Shown: positions 8,562-16,508 of the stretch, piece after piece
Layout of the letters: each line of letters begins with the position of its first letter
How positions within the stretch are numbered: the stretch's first letter is position 1
NCBI GenBank assembly: GCA_023421395.1
Contig: JAEZTL010000021.1
Location: 1 to 64,000, forward strand
DNA: 64,000 nucleotides
Direction of reading: 5' to 3'
Source: Bacillota bacterium
GTDB lineage: Bacteria; Bacillota; Clostridia; Christensenellales; Aristaeellaceae
Made by a program: the position numbers and the translations under genes
Notes under the pieces: model-generated
What the model saw: the letters and a program-made list of their open reading frames with translations, nothing else
What the model was told of the DNA's origin: nothing
The model's database searches: none

Positions 8562-9791
8562 ATGGACAGGGTCATCCTGCATTGCGACTGTAACGGCTTT
8601 TTCGCTTCGGTGGAGTGCATCGACCACCCGGAGCTCAAAAATGTGCCAATGGCCGTGGCGGGGGATCCGAAGAACCGGACGGGCATCATCCTGGCCAAAA
8701 ACGAGCTGGCCAAGGCTTACGGCATCAAGACCGCCGAGACGGTCTACGCGGCAAGGCGCAAATGCCCGGAGCTGGTGCTGGTGCCGCCGCGCCACCGACG
8801 CTACCAGGAGGTCTCCCGGGCGGTCAACCAGATATACCTTCGCTATACCGACCAGGTGGAACCCTTCGGCATTGACGAGAGCTGGCTGGATGTGACCGGC
8901 TCTCTTTCTCTATTGAATACCACCGGGCCGCTGATTGCGGACGAGCTGCGCCGGCTGGTGCGGGAGGAAATCGGCATCACGATCTCCGTGGGCGTCAGCT
9001 TTTGCAAGATCCTGGCCAAGATGGGTTCCGACCTCAAAAAACCGGACGCCACCACCGTGCTGACCCGGGATAACTTTCAGGAGCGCATCTGGAACCTTCC
9101 GGCGGGGGACATGCTGTTCGCGGGCCGGTCCACGGTGAAGCTTTTAGACAAGCACGGCATCCGCACCATCGGGGACATCGCCCGCGCCGACCGGGAGGAT
9201 CTCGCCCGGTTGATGGGGAAGGGCGGCGGCCAGCTCTGGAATTACGCCAACGGCCTCGACGACGACCCGGTGCAGCCCTTTGACCGCCACGATGAGGTCA
9301 AGTCCGTCGGAAACGGGATGACCTTCCCGCGGGATCTGGTGGCGGCAGAGGAGATCCGTGCCGCTCTATCGATGCTGGCGGATGAGGTGTCCACCCGCAT
9401 GCGTGCCCACGGTGTCAAGTGCCAGACGGTGGCGGTGCACATCAAGGACCCGTCCATGAAGACCATTTCCCGGCAGGCGACGCTTCCGAACCCCACGAGA
9501 CTCCAGGCGGAGCTCACCGAGCAGGCGATGCGGTTGATCCGCGTCCATTGGCGCGCGGGCCAGCCGGTGCGCGCGCTGACGCTGACCGCCGCGAACCTCA
9601 TTCCGGAGGGCGAGGAAGCCGCGCAGCTGTCCCTCTTTGGGGAAGAGGGCGAAAAGCGGCGGGAGAAGCTGGAGAAGCTGGAGGACGCTGTGTATAAAAT
9701 CCGCAGCAGATTCGGCCCGGGCAGCATCCAGGTGGGTGCGCCGGACGCGGTGCTGGGCAGAGAGAGGCACCCGGATTCCGGCGACAAATGA
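8562..9791 (+). CDS. dinB: DNA polymerase IV, Y family (409 aa)
   Basis: Translesion DNA polymerase. Palm-domain metal ligands are visible in ILHCDCNGFFASVE at the start and in PFGIDESWLDVTGS near residue 105. The thumb, with helix-hairpin-helix (GIRTIGDIARADREDL), and the little-finger region follow. A textbook beta-clamp binding peptide, QLSLF, lies at about residues 355-359, followed by a charged coiled tail. No clear Shine-Dalgarno precedes the ATG, which lies 1 nt after the pdp stop, so expression probably depends on translational coupling. No LexA-type box was recognised upstream. Confidence 0.95.
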   Translation: MDRVILHCDCNGFFASVECIDHPELKNVPMAVAGDPKNRTGIILAKNELAKAYGIKTAETVYAARRKCPELVLVPPRHRRYQEVSRAVNQIYLRYTDQVEPFGIDESWLDVTGSLSLLNTTGPLIADELRRLVREEIGITISVGVSFCKILAKMGSDLKKPDATTVLTRDNFQERIWNLPAGDMLFAGRSTVKLLDKHGIRTIGDIARADREDLARLMGKGGGQLWNYANGLDDDPVQPFDRHDEVKSVGNGMTFPRDLVAAEEIRAALSMLADEVSTRMRAHGVKCQTVAVHIKDPSMKTISRQATLPNPTRLQAELTEQAMRLIRVHWRAGQPVRALTLTAANLIPEGEEAAQLSLFGEEGEKRREKLEKLEDAVYKIRSRFGPGSIQVGAPDAVLGRERHPDSGDK

Positions 9792-9799
9792 AAGGCAAA

Positions 9800-9825
9800 G
9801 GCGGCGGCCAATCCTGGCCGCCGCC
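9800..9825. terminator. Perfect hairpin downstream of dinB
   Basis: An 11-bp perfect stem (GGCGGCGGCCA / TGGCCGCCGCC) with loop ATCC, starting 9 nt after the dinB stop. There is no U-tract, so termination is inferred from position and stability only. Confidence 0.5.
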
Positions 9826-9861
9826 TCAGACCATCAACATAGTCCCCAATCGGTTCAACCG

Positions 9862-9955
9862 TTTCCGGCGGCCTGTGCGCCGGAAATGCCGAAGCATTTC
9901 AGGCTTTCGCAGGTCTTCCGCTAGGCATCAAAAACCTCGCGGTTTTTTTGATGCC
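9862..9955. terminator. Three further hairpins between convergent dinB and btuD
   Basis: Stems at 9862-9870/9878-9886 (9 bp), 9883-9889/9894-9900 (7 bp, loop CGAA; overlaps the first) and 9924-9936/9941-9955 (13 bp with two unpaired T, loop TCGC). The last carries A/T runs on both sides of its loop and can act for either strand as the shared terminator of the convergent genes. Confidence 0.55.
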
Positions 9956-9967
9956 CTGAGGAGGCGA

Positions 9968-10723
9968 TTACGCCCACTGTCCGTACAGTTCTCGCATCCA
10001 GCCGCGCACGTCCATGCCGTAGGCGGCGGCGAGGTTTTCGTCGGATAGCGCGGTCTTCACGCCTCCGTGGGCGATGATTCTGCCACGGTTCATGAGGATG
10101 GCCTCATCGCCCCAGGCGCGGGCGAGGCTGAGGTCGTGCACCACCGATACGACGGAGCGCCCGGTATCCTTCACCCAGCGCCCGATCAGCTGAAATACTT
10201 CCTTCTGATAGGCCAAATCCAGGTGATTGGTGGGCTCATCCAGCAAAAGAAGCTCGGGATTCTGCGCCAAGAGCTGCGCCAGAAATGCCCGCTGCAGTTC
10301 ACCGCCCGACAGCGTCAGCACCGAATGGTCCCGGAACGCCGTCATGCCGGTGGCGTCAAGCGCCCGCTCCACCTGCGCTTCGTCGTCTCCGCCGGGATCG
10401 GAGAAGAGGCCGCCCCGGTAGGCGTAGCGGCCCAGCCGCACCACTTGATCCACCGTGAAGGCGTAACCCACCGAATGGGTCTGCGCCAGAAGGCCCAGCT
10501 TTCGGGCAAGCGCCGCGGACTTCAACAGAGAAAGATCCGTGCCGTCCATGAACGCCGCGCCCTCGTGGGGAATCATCTGCGCGACGGCGTTTAAAAGCGT
10601 GGATTTGCCTGCGCCGTTGGGGCCGACGATCATCAGCCACCGCCCGGAGGGCAACGTCAGCGAGGCGTGATCCACCACCGTCAGTCTGCCATAGCGAACC
10701 GAAATATCCCGTACGTCCAGCAT
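9968..10723 (-). CDS. btuD: Vitamin B12-type ABC transporter ATP-binding protein (251 aa)
   Basis: Cytoplasmic ATPase of an iron-siderophore/cobalamin family importer. Walker A is GPNGAGKSTLLNA near residue 35, the signature is LSGGELQRAFLAQLLAQ, Walker B is LLLLDEPTNHLDLA. By sequence alone it could serve iron-siderophore, haem or B12. The upstream cobalamin riboswitch in the same transcript favours B12. The start is directly adjacent to the stop of the permease gene. Confidence 0.88.
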   Translation of the reverse strand: MLDVRDISVRYGRLTVVDHASLTLPSGRWLMIVGPNGAGKSTLLNAVAQMIPHEGAAFMDGTDLSLLKSAALARKLGLLAQTHSVGYAFTVDQVVRLGRYAYRGGLFSDPGGDDEAQVERALDATGMTAFRDHSVLTLSGGELQRAFLAQLLAQNPELLLLDEPTNHLDLAYQKEVFQLIGRWVKDTGRSVVSVVHDLSLARAWGDEAILMNRGRIIAHGGVKTALSDENLAAAYGMDVRGWMRELYGQWA

Positions 10724-11743
10724 TCAGCGCACCCTTCTGGTCTTGAAAAAAATATAAACAAAGGCGATCGAGCCGATAAAGGACGTGATCACGCCGATGG
10801 GGAGCTCCAGCGGCTTTAAAATCACGCGGGCGAAGAGGTCCGCCAGCATCAGAAACACACTGCCCGCGAACATGGAGGCGGGGAGCAGCCTTCGGTGATC
10901 CGGCCCCGTCACCATCCGCGTCATGTGCGGCACCACGAGGCCCACGAAGCCGATGGTACCACCCACCGAAACGCTGACGCCGATCAGCGCGGAAACCGCA
11001 ATCAGCACCCAACGCTTTACGCTGCGCACGTCCACGCCGACGCTTTTCGCGTTTTCCTCACCCAGCGCAAAGGCGTTGAGCTCGTTTGAGTACCGGAGAA
11101 CCATCGCGCCGAAAACGGACAGCGCGAACGCAAGCCACGCCACGTCCCGGTAGGAACTGCCCGAAAGCGAACCCATCGTCCAGAACATGATGGAACGGAC
11201 CTTTTCGCCCGCGAACGTCACGATCAGGCTGATGATCGAATGGGCGAACATCGTAAAAATTACGCCCACCAAAATGACCGTGTTGGTGGACAGCGCGCCG
11301 TCCAGCCGCGCCGCAAGGCCCATGATCAGTGCCAGAGAACCGAAGGCAAAGACCACCGCCATCAGGCTGGTGGCGCCGCCGGCGAGACCGGGGATGGTCA
11401 GTCCCAGTGCGATGGCGATCGTCGCGCCCAGCGATGCGCCAGCCGACACGCCGAAGGTAGAGCCGTCGGCCAGTGGATTGCGCAATAGGCCCTGCATCGC
11501 GCCGCCGGCCAGCGAGAGCATCGCGCCGGAGAGCATCACGGAGATCACCCTGGGCAGCCGGACGTTCAGGATGATCGAGGCGTTCATGCCGCCCCCAAGG
11601 CCCAAGATGGCCCGAAGCGTCTCCGGAGGCGGCACGTAGACGCTGCCTGCGCATACGCAAAGAAGCAGCACCGCCAGCGCCGCCGCCGACATCGCAAGGT
11701 ATTGAACGGGGGAGAACCCCGGTCGGAGCCTTTTATCCGCCAT
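10724..11743 (-). CDS. btuC: Vitamin B12-type ABC transporter permease, FecCD family (339 aa)
   Basis: Polytopic membrane protein with about ten hydrophobic segments. FecCD/BtuC signatures are present: RLPRVISVMLSGAMLSLAG, GLLRNPLADGSTFGVSAGAS, SVGGTIGFVGLVVPHMTR and ELPIGVITSFIGSIAF. Length is normal. It overlaps the end of the binding-protein gene by 11 nt and abuts the ATPase gene, so the three are one transcription unit. The B12 assignment comes from the riboswitch; the fold alone does not separate cobalamin from siderophore permeases. Confidence 0.88.
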   Translation of the reverse strand: MADKRLRPGFSPVQYLAMSAAALAVLLLCVCAGSVYVPPPETLRAILGLGGGMNASIILNVRLPRVISVMLSGAMLSLAGGAMQGLLRNPLADGSTFGVSAGASLGATIAIALGLTIPGLAGGATSLMAVVFAFGSLALIMGLAARLDGALSTNTVILVGVIFTMFAHSIISLIVTFAGEKVRSIMFWTMGSLSGSSYRDVAWLAFALSVFGAMVLRYSNELNAFALGEENAKSVGVDVRSVKRWVLIAVSALIGVSVSVGGTIGFVGLVVPHMTRMVTGPDHRRLLPASMFAGSVFLMLADLFARVILKPLELPIGVITSFIGSIAFVYIFFKTRRVR

Positions 11744-12623
11744 AGGCGAAGTCGCAAAGGGCCTGGGCCGCCTCGGTCAGCCGGGGTCCAGGCCGGGTCA
11801 TGGCATTGGAATCCGCGACGAGGATTTTTCCGTTTTTCACGGCGGAAATATCCGCCCAGCCGGCGCGGGCGGCGATCTCCTCGTCAGGCTTCGGGCCGTC
11901 GCCGTAGTACATGGTGACGGTGACGATCAGATCCGGGTTCCGGGCGATGACCTGCTCCTGCGAAATTTCGGCCCAGCCGTCTACGTCGGCAAAAATGTTG
12001 GTCAGGCCCAGCATTTCAGCCAGCTCGTTCATGAAGGTGCCTTTTCCAGCCGTCCAGAGCCCGTACTCCAGCGGGGAAACCTCGAAGTAGACCGTCTTGG
12101 GGGCTTCGCCCGCGGGCACCCTGGCTTTCACGGCCTCGAAGATCGACTTCATGCCGTCGGTGAGCGCCTGAGCCTCGGCGTCCTTGCCGACCGCTTGCCC
12201 GATGCCCGCGATCGCCGCATAGACGCCGGCGATGTCCGCGGCCTCCGTGACGAATACCGGCGCCCCCGCCTGCTCGATGGCCTCCACCTGCTCCAGGGGT
12301 TGCGCCATGGAGCTCATCAGGACCAGATCCGGCTTCAGCGCCAGGATTTCTTCAATGTTCGTGTTGCCGCCGGAACCCAGGATCGGCGCTTTCAGCGCCT
12401 CTTCCGGATAATCGCAGTACTCGCCGCGGCCCACCAGACGATCGCCCGCGTCCAGCGCGAACAGGATTTCGCACTCGGCGGCGGAGAGCGCCGCCACGCG
12501 CTCAGCCGGCGCGGCCAGCGTATGCTGACGGCCCAGCATATCGGTGGATTGAATTTCGGCCATCGCCCCCAACGCGAGCAGAAGGCACAGGGCGACAGCC
12601 AGCGATAGGATTCTCTTGATCAT
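11733..12623 (-). CDS. btuF: Vitamin B12-type ABC transporter substrate-binding protein (296 aa)
   Basis: Exported binding protein of the periplasmic-binding-protein fold used for B12 and siderophores (class III, TroA/BtuF-like). A signal peptide (MIKRILSLAVALCLLLALG, then AMA before E) is followed by TDMLGRQHTLAAPAERVAALS and NIEEILALKPDLVLMSS. The Cys in the signal peptide is not in a lipobox, so a lipid anchor is not predicted. The ATG at 12623 has GGAGGG 7 nt upstream; the reading frame remains open upstream into the riboswitch, which is not coding. First gene of the minus-strand operon. Confidence 0.88.
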   Translation of the reverse strand: MIKRILSLAVALCLLLALGAMAEIQSTDMLGRQHTLAAPAERVAALSAAECEILFALDAGDRLVGRGEYCDYPEEALKAPILGSGGNTNIEEILALKPDLVLMSSMAQPLEQVEAIEQAGAPVFVTEAADIAGVYAAIAGIGQAVGKDAEAQALTDGMKSIFEAVKARVPAGEAPKTVYFEVSPLEYGLWTAGKGTFMNELAEMLGLTNIFADVDGWAEISQEQVIARNPDLIVTVTMYYGDGPKPDEEIAARAGWADISAVKNGKILVADSNAMTRPGPRLTEAAQALCDFAYGG

Positions 12624-12661
12624 GAATATCCCTCCTCTATGTGTGGTGAACAGCGGGGGGA

Positions 12662-12690
12662 TAAAAAATCCCTCCATGCTTCGGAGGGAT
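12662..12690 (-). terminator. Riboswitch-controlled intrinsic terminator before btuF
   Basis: On the minus strand an 8-bp stem (ATCCCTCC at 12683-12690 with GGAGGGAT at 12668-12675) is followed by a TTTTTT run at 12663-12668. It lies between the cobalamin aptamer and btuF, the position of an expression platform. Confidence 0.85.
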
Positions 12691-12899
12691 GCAAATCGAA
12701 CCCAACCCCAGGAGCATACGGAGCGCATCAGGTCTCCCGGCTTGGCTTCATCCTACTCGGACGCCTTCCCACCCATTGGGTAGTGGCGAAAAGTCCTTTC
12801 GTCCGCTTCACGGTTACTGGGATAGCCCGGAATTTTCATCCGTGTTCCCTCGGCGTATGGTCGCCGGCACTTTCGTGCGTTTGCGCTGGCTATTCACTT
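12691..12899 (-). promoter_or_regulatory. Cobalamin riboswitch
   Basis: Read on the minus strand, the region shows the order of conserved blocks of the cobalamin aptamer: GAGGGAACACGGATGAAAAT, then CCCAGTAACCGTGA, GGGAAGGCG, and the B12 box GCCAAGCCGGGAGACCTGA at 12728-12746. It starts just after a consensus promoter and is followed by an intrinsic terminator. It should turn off btuFCD when adenosyl- or other cobalamins are plentiful. The exact 5' and 3' limits are approximate. Confidence 0.92.
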
Positions 12900-12905
12900 G
12901 GAAAA

Positions 12906-12934
12906 AGTGTATCATAAAGACGGATGCGCGTCAA
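12906..12934 (-). promoter_or_regulatory. Promoter of the btuFCD operon
   Basis: Minus-strand TTGACG (12929-12934) and TACACT (12906-12911) separated by 17 bp. Predicted start is near 12899, at the 5' end of the cobalamin riboswitch. Confidence 0.8.
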
Positions 12935-12964
12935 GGCGCGCGCCGTCAAAAAGGGGGAGCAGCC

Positions 12965-13351
12965 ATGATTGAAATTGGGGTCAGGGGATGCGCGGAGACG
13001 CGCGTCGCAAACGAAAATACCGCCGAAATGATGGGCAGCGGCGACTGCCCGGTGTTTGCGACGCCCGCGATGGTGGCGCTGATGGAAAAAGCCGCCTGCC
13101 TATCCGTCGCACCCTATCTGGGCGAGGGAGAAACCACCGTGGGGGTGTCGCTGAACATCCGCCACAGCGCCGCCACGGCTCTTGGGCGCGCCGTGCGTGC
13201 GGAGAGCGAGCTCATCGAGGTGGACGGACGAAAGCTTCTGTTCCGGGTAACCGCCTATGACGATGCCGGGGAGATCGGCGGGGGAGAGCATGCTCGGGCC
13301 ATCGTAAACCGCGAAAAGTTTCTGACCCGCACCGAGCAGCGGGGGCGGTAA
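12965..13351 (+). CDS. Hot-dog fold thioesterase, FlK-like (128 aa)
   Basis: Small acyl-CoA thioesterase-like protein. The pattern SGDCPVFATPAMVALMEKAA, then a GETTVGVSLNIRHSAAT segment, resembles the fluoroacetyl-CoA-thioesterase-like family of single hot-dog domains. Such proteins cleave a short acyl-CoA or act as housekeeping thioesterases; the substrate here is unknown. The ATG at 12965 is preceded by GGGGGAG. It is divergent from the btu promoter, with start codons about 340 bp apart, and ends before a perfect symmetrical terminator. Confidence 0.75.
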   Translation: MIEIGVRGCAETRVANENTAEMMGSGDCPVFATPAMVALMEKAACLSVAPYLGEGETTVGVSLNIRHSAATALGRAVRAESELIEVDGRKLLFRVTAYDDAGEIGGGEHARAIVNREKFLTRTEQRGR

Positions 13352-13380
13352 GCGCTCCGGCTTGCCGAAAAGCTTTATAA

Positions 13381-13420
13381 AAAATCCGTTCCCGGCGAAT
13401 CATCGCCGGGAACGGATTTT
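13381..13420. terminator. Bidirectional terminator between the thioesterase gene and birA
   Basis: An 18-bp perfect stem, 13381-13398 with 13403-13420, loop ATCA. The arm ends are AAAA/TTTT, so both strands show an A-tract, stem, U-tract order. It lies between convergent genes. Confidence 0.9.
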
Positions 13421-13446
13421 GAAAATTAGGCATCCCGATTCCTTCG

Positions 13447-14250
13447 CTATGATTCCAGCGGACGGATGCTGACTTCGCCCGCACACAGCGGGAGCGCGCC
13501 TTTCGCCGTCTCCACGATCAGACGGCAGTCGTCGTCGATGGATTTGGCCAGCGCGGGGAAGATTTCTTCGCCCAGCGTCACCATCACAGGCCTGCCCACC
13601 ACCAGCGACCGGTCCCGGTAGCCGCCGAGGAACGCGCGCGCCTCAAGCGCCCGGTAGCCGTAGAAGCGTTCGAGGATGTTCGCGGCAAGGCACGCCCGGG
13701 CTTCTTTGGGCGCTTCCGAGGAAAACACCGCCCCCGCGATGTCTTGAAGCGTCTCTGGGAAACCGCCCGGTGGCGATGCGATGTTGACGCCGATGCCGAG
13801 AACCGCGGACTCCAGATGGCCGTCTGCGCTGATGGTGCCTTCCGTCAGAATGCCGCAGACCTTTTTACCGTCCAGAAAAATGTCGTTGACCCATTTGATC
13901 CGGGCGTCCCGCCCGGTCAGGCTTTCGATCGCCTCGGCCACCGCCACCGCGGCCGCCGCGGTGATCAGCACCGAATCGCCCGCCTTCAGCGAGGGCCTCA
14001 GAAGGATGCTCATGTAGAGCCCGCTGCCCTCTGGAGAGAAAAAAGCCCGACGCATTCGCCCCCGGCCCGCGGACTGCCGGTCGGCGATGACCACCAACCC
14101 CTCCGGTTCCCCGAGACGGGCGGCGGTCTTCATTTCGTCGTTGGTGGAGGGGGATTCCGACATCGTCCGGATCCGGTAAAAGCTGCGGGAGGAATTTAGC
14201 AGCCCCGATACGGTCCGGGGGTCCATGCTGGAGGCAGCGGCGCCGTTCAT
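13447..14250 (-). CDS. birA: Biotin--[acetyl-CoA-carboxylase] ligase (267 aa)
   Basis: Attaches biotin to carboxylase carrier domains through biotinyl-AMP. The catalytic loop SAGRGRMRRAF is present, as is the KWVNDIFLDGKKVCGILTE motif and the C-terminal SH3-like part. There is no N-terminal helix-turn-helix, so it is a ligase only, not a BirA-type repressor. The ATG at 14250 is chosen: GAGGT lies 7 nt upstream, and an earlier ATG at 14277 falls at the predicted transcription start and has no binding site. Confidence 0.93.
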   Translation of the reverse strand: MNGAAASSMDPRTVSGLLNSSRSFYRIRTMSESPSTNDEMKTAARLGEPEGLVVIADRQSAGRGRMRRAFFSPEGSGLYMSILLRPSLKAGDSVLITAAAAVAVAEAIESLTGRDARIKWVNDIFLDGKKVCGILTEGTISADGHLESAVLGIGVNIASPPGGFPETLQDIAGAVFSSEAPKEARACLAANILERFYGYRALEARAFLGGYRDRSLVVGRPVMVTLGEEIFPALAKSIDDDCRLIVETAKGALPLCAGEVSIRPLES

Positions 14251-14282
14251 CGTATGCACCTCAAACGCAAAATCCATATGCC

Positions 14283-14311
14283 ATGATAATGCCGTGCGCG
14301 CCGTGTGTCAA
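14283..14311 (-). promoter_or_regulatory. birA promoter
   Basis: Minus-strand TTGACA (14306-14311) and TATCAT (14283-14288) with a 17-bp spacer. Transcription should begin near 14276, which supports the downstream birA start codon. Confidence 0.8.
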
Positions 14312-14363
14312 GCCTGGACTCACGTATAGAACCTTCAGACGCTGCCGGCGGCAAGTGCGCAGG

Positions 14364-14408
14364 GAATGGTATCCGCCCCTGGCGCCTACGCCAGGGGCGG
14401 ATACATTC
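14364..14408. terminator. Long hairpin after the macB-type gene
   Basis: A 15-bp perfect stem, 14370-14384 with 14389-14403, loop CCTA, extended by an imperfect GAATG/CATTC end. It lies downstream of the minus-strand efflux operon and upstream of birA. No clean U-tract follows on the minus strand, so terminator function is inferred. Confidence 0.55.
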
Positions 14409-14476
14409 TTCTTGGAAAGCGTGTCGCCCGGTCATTCTTGGGGAACTACAGGTGCGCCGCAGTAATTGATATCCGG

Positions 14477-15649
14477 CTATTCGTACCGGAGCGCCTCGAT
14501 GGGCAGCAGCGACGCCGCCATGTTGGCCGGGTAGGAGCCGAAGATGACGCCCACCAGCACCGAGAATACCACCGACAGCAGCGCGACGCTGGAGGACATG
14601 ACCATCGTGACGTTGATGAGCGGCGCAATCACGTTGACCACGAAGTAACCCAGCCCCAGGCCGATCAGGCCGCCCATCAGCGAGATCGAGACCGCTTCGA
14701 TCAGAAACTGAAGCATGATGTCCAGCTTTTGCGCGCCGATGGCCTTGCGGATGCCGATTTCCCGGGTACGCTCGGATACGGAGACCAGCATGATGTTCAT
14801 GATGCCGATGCCGCCCACCAGGAGCGATATGCCCGCGATGCCCGCCAGCAGAAGCGACAGCGTGTTGGCGACCTCACTCATCGTCTCCAGCAACTGGGAC
14901 TGGCTGGTCACGGTGTAGTAATCCTCATTCTGGGTCTTTTCCAACATGAACGCTTCCAGCGTTTCCACCGCGCGCTCGATGTCCGCGTCCGAATCGCTGT
15001 CCGCGCTGGCGTAGAAGGTGGAGATCGTGGTGTTGCGGAAGGTGCGCTGGGCGATGGAGAAGGGGATGAAGACCATCGCGTCCAGCGATGTGCCCTCGCT
15101 GTCTCCCATTTCGGTGAAGAGGCCGACGACGGTGTAGGCGCGGCCGTCGATGCGGATGGTTTCGCCAATCACATCGCGCTGCGCAAACAGCTCGTCCGCC
15201 ACCTCGACGCCGATCACGCACACGGAGCTGCGGTTTTCCACATCGCTGGCCGTGATAAAGCGGCCCGAAGACAAGGCGTAGTTACGGATTGTGTCATAGC
15301 CCTCGGTAGTGCCGTAGACGGTGGTGTCGTAGGTGTTGATGCCCGCCTTGCAGGTGAGGGAGGAGGAGATCAGCGGCGCAACCTGATTGACGCCGCCAAC
15401 GCCGCGGAGGGATTCGATGTCGTCCAGGTCCAATTGCACGATACGGCGCGCGTTGTTGCGCACGGTGATCAGGTTCGTGCCGAGGCTGGTGATGCGGCTG
15501 GTGATGTCGCTGGTGGAACCCTGGCCGATGGCCACCAGCACCGTGACCGAGAGGACGCCGATGATAATGCCCAGCATTGTCAGAAAGGAGCGCATTTTGT
15601 TGGCGAGGATGGCGCTCATGGCCATCTTCAGGCATTGAAGCACTTTCAT
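14477..15649 (-). CDS. MacB-type ABC transporter permease (390 aa)
   Basis: Membrane component of a MacAB/YknZ-type export or mechanotransmission ABC system. An N-terminal transmembrane helix (MLGIIIGVLSVTVLVAIGQG) is followed by a large extracytoplasmic MacB_PCD-type domain and then three C-terminal helices of the FtsX fold, with the typical LVGGIGIMNIMLVSVSERTREIGIRKAIGA motif split across one helix and its loop. It overlaps the ATPase gene by 4 nt. Together with the two upstream genes it should form a tripartite pump for peptides, macrolides or another amphipathic substrate; which one cannot be told. Confidence 0.88.
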   Translation of the reverse strand: MKVLQCLKMAMSAILANKMRSFLTMLGIIIGVLSVTVLVAIGQGSTSDITSRITSLGTNLITVRNNARRIVQLDLDDIESLRGVGGVNQVAPLISSSLTCKAGINTYDTTVYGTTEGYDTIRNYALSSGRFITASDVENRSSVCVIGVEVADELFAQRDVIGETIRIDGRAYTVVGLFTEMGDSEGTSLDAMVFIPFSIAQRTFRNTTISTFYASADSDSDADIERAVETLEAFMLEKTQNEDYYTVTSQSQLLETMSEVANTLSLLLAGIAGISLLVGGIGIMNIMLVSVSERTREIGIRKAIGAQKLDIMLQFLIEAVSISLMGGLIGLGLGYFVVNVIAPLINVTMVMSSSVALLSVVFSVLVGVIFGSYPANMAASLLPIEALRYE

Positions 15650-16401
15650 GACGCGCTCTCCTCTCTTTCGGGTGTTCCGGGTTCAACGGATTCAGGTTCA
15701 TCGGTTTCCAGCATTTTTGTCACGTCGTGGTCCCCGTTGACGGCAGAGATCCTGCCGTCGCGGATCGCCATGCGGCGCTCGGCCTCCAGAGAAATTGCGT
15801 TGTCGTGGGTGATGAGCATGATGGCGTTGCCCTGCTCGTGCAATTCGTGCAGCATGCGCATGATGTCCCGGCCGGACTTGGAGTCCAGGTTGCCGGTGGG
15901 TTCGTCCGCCAGGATCAGCGACGGGTGGGTGGACAGCGCGCGGGCGATGGCCACGCGCTGCTGCTGTCCGCCGGAGAGCTGATTGGGCCGGTGCTTCATG
16001 CGGTCCGCCAGTCCCACGCGCTCCAGCGCCTCGGTGACTCGTTCCTTGCGTTCGGCGGCGGTTAGGCCCTGGTAGATCAGCGGGAGCTCCACGTTTTCGT
16101 AGGCGGAGAGCTTACCCAGCAGGTTGAACTGCTGAAAAATGAAGCCGATTTTTTTGTTTCGGATGACGGCCAGTTCGCGCGGGGAAAATTCGGACACATC
16201 CTCGCCGTCCAGCAGGTATTGCCCCTCGTCAGGGTAGTCAAGGCAGCCGACGATGTTCATCAGCGTGGATTTTCCGCTGCCGGACGGGCCGATGATCGCC
16301 ACGAATTCGTGGTCTGCGATCGTCAGATCCACCCGGTCAAGCGCGTTGATGACTTCGCCCCCCATCTTGTAGCGCTTGACGATTTGTTTTAGCTCTATCA
16401 A
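15646..16401 (-). CDS. MacB/LolD-type ABC transporter ATPase (251 aa, TTG start)
   Basis: Cytoplasmic ATPase for the adjacent FtsX-fold permease. Walker A GPSGSGKSTLMNIVG, Q-loop FIFQQFNLL, signature LSGGQQQRVAIARAL, Walker B LILADEPTGNLDSKSG. The start is taken as TTG at 16401 because AGGAGGG sits 6 nt upstream of it; an ATG at 16428 is in frame but has no binding site and would put the Shine-Dalgarno inside the coding region. A Glu/Pro/Ser-rich C-terminal tail of about 25 residues is longer than in most LolD-type ATPases. Confidence 0.9.
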   Translation of the reverse strand: MIELKQIVKRYKMGGEVINALDRVDLTIADHEFVAIIGPSGSGKSTLMNIVGCLDYPDEGQYLLDGEDVSEFSPRELAVIRNKKIGFIFQQFNLLGKLSAYENVELPLIYQGLTAAERKERVTEALERVGLADRMKHRPNQLSGGQQQRVAIARALSTHPSLILADEPTGNLDSKSGRDIMRMLHELHEQGNAIMLITHDNAISLEAERRMAIRDGRISAVNGDHDVTKMLETDEPESVEPGTPEREESAS

Positions 16402-16444
16402 TGAAATCCCTCCTGTCAGGCGGTTCATGATGCGGATTTTCCTT

Positions 16445-16469
16445 CGCGGGGGCGGGATGCGCCCCCGCG
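16445..16469. other. GC-rich hairpin inside the efflux operon
   Basis: A 9-bp stem (CGCGGGGGC / GCCCCCGCG, loop of 7) between the MacA-like gene and the ATPase gene. No U-tract on the minus strand. It may protect or process the mRNA or lower expression of the downstream pair. Confidence 0.4.
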
Positions 16470-16508
16470 TCCGGGTTTATTTATGGTTGCGAGCGTTTTT
16501 GATGCGGT

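Noticed and set aside
12689..12964. An upstream extension of the thioesterase frame
   Set aside because: The extension reads antisense through the cobalamin riboswitch; the ATG at 12965 has a good ribosome binding site.
14366..15982. A 538-codon plus-strand frame
   Set aside because: Antisense to the MacB-type permease and its ATPase; composition is that of a shadow frame.
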